Source: Puniceicoccales bacterium (GTDB taxonomy: Bacteria > Verrucomicrobiota > Verrucomicrobiia > Opitutales > UBA953). From it: a stretch of DNA of 13,331 nucleotides. The translations under genes were made by a program, and so were the position numbers. The stretch spans positions 1-13,331 of the forward strand of contig JAITPT010000260.1 of NCBI GenBank assembly GCA_031289285.1, given 5' to 3'. The first letter of the stretch is position 1, and each line of letters starts with the position of its first letter. Of this stretch, positions 6,854 through 13,331 are shown piece after piece. The notes under the pieces are model-generated. The model did not search any database, had not been told where the DNA came from, and saw only the letters and a list, made by a program, of their open reading frames with translations.

Positions 6854-8347
6854 TCAGAACTTCAGCTCGACCCGCGTGAAACACGTGATCTCGCCGTCTT
6901 TTATCAACGCACTCGGCGCAGCCGTCGAAGCGTTGTAGTCGGTCAACTCGACACCCGTGCGGACGAGCAGGTTTTTCGTGAGATACCAGTTGACGCCGAC
7001 GCCGACGGCAAACGCGCTGGAGGCAGTGCTGTTGGCGGCGAGTTTGCTATCTATGTCAACACCGCCGACACGGGCGACAAGCTCGACGGCACCGAAATGC
7101 CACGCGCCGATGTTGAACGGCGTATCCGGCGTGACGCCGCGTGGCGTAGATTTCTCGCCAGTGAGCACGAAGCCCGCCGCCACAGTCCACGCCGTGTTGA
7201 CGATGTGTGCGTGGTCGCTGGCGCGGGTCGGGCGGTCGTAGGCAAACTCGCCGACGACGCTGAGCGGCCCCCAATACCACTGGACAGCTGGGGCGAAGCG
7301 CACGTGGTCGCCACGCATGGCAAACGCACCGGAGATGTTTTGCGTGCTCACGCTTTTGACCGCCGCCGAGTTGCCGCTCTCACTGCCGTAGGAGGCACCG
7401 ATGCTGAAGACGAGACCCGCAAGCGCATCGTAGCCGCTGCCGATAAACGGCGAAAGCGTGAGACGCCCCGCGCCGCTGAAATGCGTGTCGGCGTTGACCG
7501 TCGCGTTGTAGGTGTTGTTCGGTGCGCCGTCGTAGAGGCCGAGCCGATAGCCGAGGACTCCGCCGAAAAACGAGCCGGAAGCGTCAACGCCGATGTCGCG
7601 ATTGGGCGCGAGATGATTGGTGAACGGTGCCTCGGAGAAGTGCCGATTGTCTGGCCCCGTAAGCGCGACGGGCGAACGAAACTTGCCGAAGGTGAGGCCA
7701 AACTCCTTCATAAACCGCGCCTCGATCCACGCCTCAAAAAGCTGCGTGTTGTTGCTGTTGCTGACCGTCGCCGTGTGTGTGCCGTTGGCGGCTTCGCTGA
7801 CACTCACGGTCGGCGCGGCGTCGGCGGCATCGAAAGACGGCGTGAGGTTGAACTTCACGAAATCGCCGAACGTGCCAGCAATCGGCAGACGGACGCGCCG
7901 CATCATAAACGTGTCGTTAAACGTGGCGGGGCTATCGAGCCAGAAACGCCCGTCGGCTTGCACAAGTGCGCCGATTTTGACGTTAAAACTTTTGTCCGGC
8001 ACGGCGATGTTGAGACCACCTGTGCCAAGGCTGACTTGGGGCGTCGAGGCGGCGGCCTTCGCGTCGTCGGCGTCGGTCATCACCTGTCGTTTTTCGAGTT
8101 TGGCGATACGTGCCTCAAGCTCGCGGACACGCGTTTGCGGGTCGGTCTCCGCGGTGTCGCCAAACGCGGCGGGCGCGGCAAACGCCGCGAGCAGCAGCGC
8201 AAGCGCAGACGCGGATGCGCCGAGCTTGGCGGGCGCGGTGTTGGCGGCGAAAGCGCGGCGGGCGGCGCAGCGGGTGTCGGAGTTGGCGGCGCGGCGGAGT
8301 TTTGTGGCAGAGCGTCGCGCTCGGCACTGTGGAACGGTTGTGTGCAT
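6854..8347 (-). CDS. OprP/OprO-like anion-selective outer-membrane porin
   Basis: A 497-residue outer-membrane beta-barrel protein of the phosphate-selective porin O/P type, which passes small anions into the periplasm. The N-terminus has an unusually long basic stretch (1-42), a hydrophobic signal core (44-62) and probable cleavage near AFGDT. A short coiled coil RVRELEARIAKLEK (73-86) follows, as in many porins anchored in the periplasm. The barrel begins with FNVKIGALVQADGRFW and FMMRRVRLPIAGTFGDF, the family pattern, and ends in VELKF with the C-terminal Phe recognised by the BAM assembly machinery. No other ATG, GTG or TTG lies near the signal core, so the ATG at 8347 is taken. It heads a minus-strand series with modA, DUF47 and pit, supporting an oxyanion-uptake role. 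Anion preference is inferred from family and context. Confidence 0.85.
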   Translation of the reverse strand: MHTTVPQCRARRSATKLRRAANSDTRCAARRAFAANTAPAKLGASASALALLLAAFAAPAAFGDTAETDPQTRVRELEARIAKLEKRQVMTDADDAKAAASTPQVSLGTGGLNIAVPDKSFNVKIGALVQADGRFWLDSPATFNDTFMMRRVRLPIAGTFGDFVKFNLTPSFDAADAAPTVSVSEAANGTHTATVSNSNNTQLFEAWIEARFMKEFGLTFGKFRSPVALTGPDNRHFSEAPFTNHLAPNRDIGVDASGSFFGGVLGYRLGLYDGAPNNTYNATVNADTHFSGAGRLTLSPFIGSGYDALAGLVFSIGASYGSESGNSAAVKSVSTQNISGAFAMRGDHVRFAPAVQWYWGPLSVVGEFAYDRPTRASDHAHIVNTAWTVAAGFVLTGEKSTPRGVTPDTPFNIGAWHFGAVELVARVGGVDIDSKLAANSTASSAFAVGVGVNWYLTKNLLVRTGVELTDYNASTAAPSALIKDGEITCFTRVELKF

Positions 8348-8724
8348 ATTTTTCGGTTGTTGATTGAAGGTGTGTTCGCCTCGGTGGCTCTGTTTGACAG
8401 GCGGGTTGGCGGGTTAAAAAACTTACTGAAAATGCGTGCGGTTTGTCCGTTCGGCGTGAACGCCAGTAGCAGGAACCGTGCCCGCCAAAAAGCCACCCGC
8501 CCAAAAGCCACCCACTCCCGCCCATGTCCGCGTCCGCGTCCGTGTTTGTCCGTGTCAGTCCGTGTGTGTCCGTGTGTCCGTGTCCGTGCTCACCCGCCCG
8601 CCGCCCCGCGCTCACCCGCCCTCCCCGCTCCCCGCCCGCCCCCTCCGAGAAAAAAACCACGGAACATTCCCCCTCTCCCCCTGTCCGTGCGCCCCCACTC
8701 AGCACTCACGCTCACCGCTCACTC
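8348..8724. other. Divergent intergenic region between porin and glycosidase genes
   Basis: This 377-bp spacer must hold the promoters for both blocks. Near the porin, the minus strand has a single CTGTCA (8395-8400 on plus), which is half of a Pho-box-like direct repeat; the second half is not convincing. The same place reads TTGACA on the plus strand (8394-8399) without a good -10. Two copies of CCAAAA(A)GCCACCC lie at 8485-8498 and 8501-8513. The right part is strongly C-rich with a hexamer repeat, described separately. No convincing open reading frame or RNA gene is seen. Confidence 0.5.
8526..8588. repeat. Array of eight GTCCGY hexamers
   Basis: GTCCGC or GTCCGT begins at 8526, 8532, 8538, 8548, 8558, 8568, 8576 and 8582. 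The distances are 6, 6, 10, 10, 10, 8 and 6 bp, so four central copies are spaced by one DNA turn. The array lies 137-199 bp upstream of the glycosidase start. It may be a simple-sequence tract grown by slippage, or a row of binding sites; no regulator is recognised. The C-rich stretch after it (about 8590-8645) would give G-runs on the minus strand. Confidence 0.75.
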
Positions 8725-11700
8725 ATGACCATGACCAAGCTCACCGCCATTCTCCCCCTCACCTTTGCCGCCGCCGCGTTTCTCGCACAGACCACCGCCG
8801 CCGACGCGCAAATCACCGACCGCCAGCGCCCCGCCGAATGGGCGCAGCTCGTGTCCGGCGCACGGTTCACTGACCGTTTCCTGCCTATGCCTGCCGGCAA
8901 ACTCTCTGCCGACACATGGGGCGCGCCCGGCGTCGTCCCGCGCTACGTGGACAACGGCATCGAAGACCGCCAGACCTCCTACTGGGGCGGCAACATCTTG
9001 CGCGGTGCCGACGGCAAATATCACCTCTTCGTCTGCGGTTGGCCGGAAAGCTCCCGACGCGGACACCACGAGTGGCCAAACTCAACCGTCTTCCGCGCCG
9101 TCTCCGATAATTCCATCGGCCCCTTCAAGGTCGCCCAGACGCTCGGCAAAGGCCACAACCCCGAAGCCTTCCGCGCCCGCACTGGCGAATACGTCGTCTA
9201 TGTCATGGGCGCAAACTACACCGCCGACGCCCTCGAAGGCCCGTGGAAACAGGGCAAGTTCACCTTCGACACACGCGACCGCCGCATCGTCGAAGGGCTT
9301 TCCAACCTGACATTCACGCAACGCGAAGACGGCTCGTATTTGATGGTTTGCCGTGGCGGCGGCGTGTGGTTTAGCCAGACCGGCCTCACGCCCTACAACC
9401 AAGTCACCAGCGGCAGCGTTTATCCAAAAGTCCCAGCCAAAATCGGCGGCAACTTTGAAGACCCCGTCGTCTGGCGCGACAACGTGCAATACCACCTAAT
9501 CGTCAACGATTGGAAAGGACGCCTCGCTTGGTATCTGCGCTCAAAAGACGGCGTCAACTGGGTCGTTGACCCGGGCGAAGCCTACACAATCAACATGTCG
9601 CGCCACGCAAACGGGCACATCGAAAAATGGTTCAAATACGAACGCGCAAAAATTCTCCAAGACAAACATGGCCGCGCTATCCAAATGAACCTCGCCGTGA
9701 TTGACGTGCTAAAAAACAGCGACAAAGCAAACGACAATCACAGCTCAAAAAACATCTCCATCCCGCTCAACCCGGGGCTGCTCCTTCAAGTGCTCAACCC
9801 CGAAAAAATCACCGCCCAAACACCAAAGATACTCGTGAAAGTCGCCGCCGAAGAAGGCTTCGACCCAAGCACCGACCTCGACTTAGCGTCCCTGCGCTTC
9901 GGCGCATCAACAGAAGTCAACTTCGGACGCGGTAGTAAATTAAAAGGGATAGGTAAATCCGGCGCAGACCACATCTTCGTTTTTGACGGCGCAGGAAGCG
10001 GAATTACCGACGCCGAGTTCGCACCAAAACTCTTGGGAAAATTCAAAAACGGCAAAACCGCATTCGGCTATTCTCGTCTGCCCGGCGTAACCTACATCGA
10101 GCCAATTCTTTCGGCACGCACACCAGAAGCATTTTCCGTGAAAGACGGACAGAGAACAAGAGTTGTTATTGAAAACTTCGGGCAGGTCGCTTCAAAAGAA
10201 GCGACGTTGCAACTTTGGATAGATAAAGGGAAAGAAGGCGGATTACAGCTTCTCGAAACAGTAAAAGTCCCGCCACTCGATTCTTTCGGAAGAACTACTG
10301 TCGAATGGAACGGACGACATGAAACCAGCGGAAAACAAAGTTTTCTCTTAACACTCAGCGAAGATGGAAAACAGGTCTCGAAGTTTTCATTTAAGGAAAT
10401 AAAGAAAACTGGTTCCGCTAAGGACGTTCTGCGCCCACCAGTGTCTTCCCCTAACGGAAAAATAACTTTTGCGCTCGAAAGTTCCGACAAGTTGACATTC
10501 TCCGTTCACTCAACCACAGGGAAAGACACCACACTCATTGAAAACGCTGAAATCGCGCTCCTGCTTAACGGAAAAACATTAGGGAAAAACTCGAAAATTA
10601 TTTCCGCCACCGTGACTTCGCACAACGGGTTTGTCCGTCCTGTCGTTCCGTTCAAAACTTCCTCCGTTGTTGATAAATACAACCAAGCCCGCTACAACTT
10701 TGAAGGCGGTTTTTCCCTCGAAGTCCGTGCATACGATGACGGAATAGCCTACCGCTTTGTCGCTAACGCGAATGCCCCCCGCCAAATAGATGTGCTTGGC
10801 GAAACCTTCAATATAAAGTTCCCTGAGGATTACAAGCTGCACTACCAAGATGCTTCGGGAAGAAAGTTTGCTTCTTGCTACGAGGAAAGGTATTCACACG
10901 CGCCCATCTCCAAACTCAATGCGTGGGGAATTATTATGCCCGTTCTCGCCGACACAGGGAAAGGCCCCAAAATCTTTATCTCCGAAACAAATCTTTTCGA
11001 TTATCCAAACACATTTTTTAAGAAAGGCGAGGGCAACTCGCTCCAAGCCTTTTACCCGCCCGTCCCGACTTCCGGCGAACCCGCCAGAGGACGTTATGTC
11101 CGCGCCATCGGCGACGCCGGCTATATCGCTCGCACAGAAGGCCCCCGCGTATTTCCGTGGCGTTATTTTATCATCACAGAGCGCGACACCCAACTCCCCG
11201 AAAACACCATGAACGCCCGCCTCGCGCCGCCGTCCGCAATCGCCGACACCTCATGGATAAAGCCCGGTCTCGCCGCTTGGGATTGGATGAACCGCGGCAA
11301 ACCGTTTGGCCCAGAAGTCGGCCCCTATAAACGCGGCGTCAACACCCAAACTTGCAAACTCTATATTGACTACGCCGCCCGCAATAAAATCCCCTACTAT
11401 ATAATAGACGAGGGCTGGTCTGCTGACCCAGGTTTGCCACAAAAAGCAAAGGCCGGTCTCGACCTCCCAGAAGTTGTCCGCTACGGAAAAGAAAAAGGCG
11501 TCGGCGTCATTCTCTGGATAACTTATCTGGGCGTTCATCGCGACTTCAACGACGATAGCTACAACCTCTTCGAGTATTTCTCCAAGATGGGCGTCGTCGG
11601 TTTCAAAATAGACTTTATGGACCGCAGCGACCAAGCGATTGTGAACTTCTACGAACGCGCCGCCGCCGAGGCCGCAAAGTATAAAATGATTATCGAATTA

Positions 11701-12363
11701 CACGGCTCCTACAAACCTGCCGGATTGGAGTTTAAGTATCCCAACGTGCTCTCTTACGAGGGCGTTGTAGGCTTAGAAAACCACCTCGGCTGCCGTCCCG
11801 AAAACAGCCTCTGGCTCCCCTTCATGCGCAATGTCTGCGGCCCCATGTCTTTCACGCCCGGAGCGATGACAAACGTCCAGCCCGACAAAACACGCGGCAA
11901 CTTTGGCGGACACTGGCCGACCATCGGCACACGCGCACACCACGTCGCCTACTACGTGCTTTTTGAAAGCGGTCTCCAAATGATTTCAGACAGCCCGCTG
12001 CTCTTCGACAAAAACCCAAAATGCGCCAACTTTATTTACACGACTCCAGTGACTTGGGACGAAACCCGCGTCGTGGAGGCCGAAGCGGGCAAGTATCTTG
12101 TCGTGCTTCGCCGCAAGGGTGCAAAGTGGTGGATTGGTGCCGCTCTGGCTGACAATAAACAGGGAAAAACGTTTTCCTTAAAACTCGATTTCCTACCTGC
12201 TGGAACCTTTCTCTTAACGAGTATTTCCGACGGCAAAAACGCAGGCGAAGACGCCAACGATTACGTTGCAAGCGAGCGCCATGTCAGCCGCAGTGGCACC
12301 ATAGAAATCAATCTCTCCCGCAACGGCGGTTTCGCCGCCCGACTCGAACCCGCTGCCCGTTAA
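8725..12363 (+). CDS. Secreted two-domain glycosidase: GH43-like propeller fused to GH97
   Basis: A 1212-residue exported protein. Residues 1-29 are a Sec signal peptide (cleavage near ADA/Q). Residues 30-360 look like a five-bladed propeller glycosidase, with YWGGNILRGADGKYHLFV, GHNPEAF and FEDPVVWRDNVQYHLIVND resembling GH43-clan blades; I cannot name the exact family. Residues 361-565 are beta-rich and Ig-like. GH97 begins near 571 (RPPVSSPNGKI): an N-terminal beta-sandwich, then a TIM barrel with KPGLAAWDWMN, IDEGW, GFKIDFMDRSDQ and LPFMRNVCGPMSFTPGAM, and a C-terminal beta domain. Asp963 and Glu1018 are 55 residues apart, as are the nucleophile Asp415 and acid/base Glu470 of retaining B. 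thetaiotaomicron GH97b, suggesting alpha-galactosidase-like activity. The frame opens at 8524, but only the ATG at 8725 gives a signal peptide. GC drops to about 42-45% over 9900-10920. Confidence 0.88.
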   Translation: MTMTKLTAILPLTFAAAAFLAQTTAADAQITDRQRPAEWAQLVSGARFTDRFLPMPAGKLSADTWGAPGVVPRYVDNGIEDRQTSYWGGNILRGADGKYHLFVCGWPESSRRGHHEWPNSTVFRAVSDNSIGPFKVAQTLGKGHNPEAFRARTGEYVVYVMGANYTADALEGPWKQGKFTFDTRDRRIVEGLSNLTFTQREDGSYLMVCRGGGVWFSQTGLTPYNQVTSGSVYPKVPAKIGGNFEDPVVWRDNVQYHLIVNDWKGRLAWYLRSKDGVNWVVDPGEAYTINMSRHANGHIEKWFKYERAKILQDKHGRAIQMNLAVIDVLKNSDKANDNHSSKNISIPLNPGLLLQVLNPEKITAQTPKILVKVAAEEGFDPSTDLDLASLRFGASTEVNFGRGSKLKGIGKSGADHIFVFDGAGSGITDAEFAPKLLGKFKNGKTAFGYSRLPGVTYIEPILSARTPEAFSVKDGQRTRVVIENFGQVASKEATLQLWIDKGKEGGLQLLETVKVPPLDSFGRTTVEWNGRHETSGKQSFLLTLSEDGKQVSKFSFKEIKKTGSAKDVLRPPVSSPNGKITFALESSDKLTFSVHSTTGKDTTLIENAEIALLLNGKTLGKNSKIISATVTSHNGFVRPVVPFKTSSVVDKYNQARYNFEGGFSLEVRAYDDGIAYRFVANANAPRQIDVLGETFNIKFPEDYKLHYQDASGRKFASCYEERYSHAPISKLNAWGIIMPVLADTGKGPKIFISETNLFDYPNTFFKKGEGNSLQAFYPPVPTSGEPARGRYVRAIGDAGYIARTEGPRVFPWRYFIITERDTQLPENTMNARLAPPSAIADTSWIKPGLAAWDWMNRGKPFGPEVGPYKRGVNTQTCKLYIDYAARNKIPYYIIDEGWSADPGLPQKAKAGLDLPEVVRYGKEKGVGVILWITYLGVHRDFNDDSYNLFEYFSKMGVVGFKIDFMDRSDQAIVNFYERAAAEAAKYKMIIELHGSYKPAGLEFKYPNVLSYEGVVGLENHLGCRPENSLWLPFMRNVCGPMSFTPGAMTNVQPDKTRGNFGGHWPTIGTRAHHVAYYVLFESGLQMISDSPLLFDKNPKCANFIYTTPVTWDETRVVEAEAGKYLVVLRRKGAKWWIGAALADNKQGKTFSLKLDFLPAGTFLLTSISDGKNAGEDANDYVASERHVSRSGTIEINLSRNGGFAARLEPAAR

Positions 12364-12390
12364 CAACGCAACGCGAAGCATCGCGACGCC

Positions 12391-13170
12391 ATGTCCCGCC
12401 CAAGCACCCGCCACGCCGCCAAGGACGCCAACGCCGCTACCGCCGCTGCTACCGACGCTGCTGGTGGCACCGTCGCTGTTGGCGTTGGCGAACACGCGGG
12501 CATTGGAGAACATGCGGGCGAGCATGTCATTTTGTTACACGGTATCGCGTGTCGCCCGATTTTCATGCGATACATTGCGACCAAGGTTGCGGCGGCGGGC
12601 TACACGACGCACAACACGGGTTATCCCTCGCGCACGGCACCTATTGCTCGTCTTGCTGATGCGGCGATAGGTGCGGCCATTCGCGATTGTGAGAATGCGG
12701 GTGCGAAGGCGGTTCACTTTGTGACGCATTCGATGGGCGGGATACTTTTGCGCAGTTACTTAGCTCGGCATTCTGTGCCTTTTCCGCAGGGTCGTGCCGT
12801 CATGCTTGCTCCGCCCAACCACGGCAGTGAGGTTGCGGATGCGTTGCGTTCTCGCTGGTTATTTCGCAAGTTTTTCGGTGCTGCTGGGCAGGAGCTTGGC
12901 ACTACTCCTGACGCCACCCCGAACCGTCTGGGGCCGCCGCCTGTGGGTTGGGAGGTCGGAATTATTGCGGGCAGTCGCAGTTGTAATTTCCTTTTCAGCA
13001 CGCTTTGGTTGCCTGCTCCAGACGACGGCACTGTCAGTGTTGCGAGCACGCATTTGGAGGGCATGAAGGACCATTGTATCATCCCTGCCACTCACACCTT
13101 CATGTCTCGCAACCGCACCGTCATCTCTCAAACTCTCCACTTCCTCCACCACGGCCTCTTCAAGCATTAA
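12391..13170 (+). CDS. Alpha/beta-hydrolase, lipase/esterase-like
   Basis: A 259-residue alpha/beta-hydrolase fold protein resembling bacterial lipases and PGAP1-like esterases. HVILLHG (45-51) forms the first core strand and oxyanion-hole HG. VTHSMGG (111-117) is the nucleophile elbow with Ser114. LAPPNHGSEVAD (139-150) is a block common in this family. Asp211 or Asp212 in PAPDDGTV and His235 in PATHTF complete a plausible triad. The first 44 residues are low-complexity (Ala/Thr/Gly, then GEHAG repeats) and show no signal peptide, so a cytoplasmic location is likely, although the true start could lie further in. It starts 27 bp after the glycosidase stop and is probably cotranscribed. The substrate is unknown; sugar-ester removal would suit the neighbour, but nothing in the sequence proves it. 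Confidence 0.85.
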   Translation: MSRPSTRHAAKDANAATAAATDAAGGTVAVGVGEHAGIGEHAGEHVILLHGIACRPIFMRYIATKVAAAGYTTHNTGYPSRTAPIARLADAAIGAAIRDCENAGAKAVHFVTHSMGGILLRSYLARHSVPFPQGRAVMLAPPNHGSEVADALRSRWLFRKFFGAAGQELGTTPDATPNRLGPPPVGWEVGIIAGSRSCNFLFSTLWLPAPDDGTVSVASTHLEGMKDHCIIPATHTFMSRNRTVISQTLHFLHHGLFKH

Positions 13171-13171
13171 A

Positions 13172-13193
13172 CCTAAGAACGGCAGTTTTTAGG
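13172..13193 (+). terminator. Hairpin just after the hydrolase gene, weak terminator candidate
   Basis: CCTAAGAAC (13172-13180) and GTTTTTAGG (13185-13193) form a 9-bp stem with one G-T pair around a GGCA loop, two bases after the hydrolase stop codon. The T-run lies within the stem and ATAAAAG follows, so it is not a classical intrinsic terminator. It may mark the 3' end of the transcript. The left arm and loop belong to a sequence repeated near the left edge of the window. Confidence 0.35.
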
Positions 13194-13261
13194 ATAAAAG
13201 TCCCAGATGACCCCGAATAACCACAAATACGGAAAGTAGGCGTCGGCGTCGTGGGACGGCT

Positions 13262-13291
13262 GGGGCGGGGCGGGGCGGGCAGGGCGGCGGG
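13262..13291 (+). other. G-tract cluster with quadruplex potential
   Basis: Plus-strand runs GGGG-C-GGGG-C-GGGG-C-GGG-CA-GGG with loops of one or two bases lie 92 bp after the hydrolase stop. The pattern meets the usual G-quadruplex rule several times over. No gene is seen between 13171 and 13331, so the role is unknown; slippage in GC-rich spacer DNA could also produce it. Confidence 0.6.
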
Positions 13292-13331
13292 AAAAAAACG
13301 GGGAGCAAAACGGTTTTTACCACAAAGGCCA

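Noticed and set aside
8394..8422. Sigma70-type promoter for the glycosidase (TTGACA on the plus strand)
   Set aside because: No acceptable -10 element lies at 16-18 bp; the sequence there is an A-run.
8524..8724. N-terminal extension of the glycosidase
   Set aside because: It is a translation of the GTCCGT repeat and C-rich leader; the signal peptide begins at the ATG at 8725.
6629..8728. Long plus-strand open frame of about 700 codons opposite the porin
   Set aside because: It is the antisense shadow of a GC-rich gene, begins in the tandem repeat (giving a Ser-Tyr-Arg repeat) and has an Arg/Val/Gly/Ala-heavy composition with no recognisable domain.

Overview
This is a GC-rich bacterial window holding seven complete protein genes, plus a doubtful gene end at the left edge. 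The likely source is a member of the Verrucomicrobiota (Opitutales-like) or a close relative in the PVC group. That is inferred from an OprP/O-type porin with a periplasmic coiled coil, a large secreted glycosidase with a GH97 domain, a DUF47-PiT pair, low-complexity 5-9 bp tandem repeats between genes, and the absence of a Shine-Dalgarno motif before every gene. No rRNA, tRNA, CRISPR array or intact insertion sequence is visible, so the taxonomy remains an inference.

Left block, minus strand. At 377-3646 lies a CusA-type heavy-metal RND efflux pump that keeps the three periplasmic methionines of the Cu(I)/Ag(I) site. No membrane-fusion or outer-membrane partner is visible in the window. Upstream of it on the same strand, and read towards it, come an OprP/O-like outer-membrane porin (6854-8347), a ModA-type oxyanion-binding protein (5792-6577), a DUF47/PhoU-like accessory protein (4995-5639) and a PiT phosphate permease (3816-4886). 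Together these four look like an oxyanion (phosphate and possibly molybdate) uptake path from outer membrane to cytoplasm. The ModA has no ModB or ModC partner here.

Right block, plus strand. At 8725-12363 lies a 1212-residue secreted protein that joins two complete glycoside-hydrolase units: an N-terminal five-bladed-propeller (GH43-like) part with an Ig-like tail, and a C-terminal GH97 part with the residues of the retaining subgroup. A clear drop in GC content covers the junction. An alpha/beta-hydrolase (lipase-like) gene follows after 27 bp. The blocks diverge from a 377-bp spacer rich in a GTCCGT repeat and C-tracts.

Spacers hold much of the unexplained structure: a 9-bp tandem array plus GTGAT and G/T-rich tracts between porin and modA, a perfect hairpin with a T-run facing the plus strand at the modA 3' end, a G-tract cluster at the right edge, and an 18-bp near-identical inverted pair at the two ends of the window.
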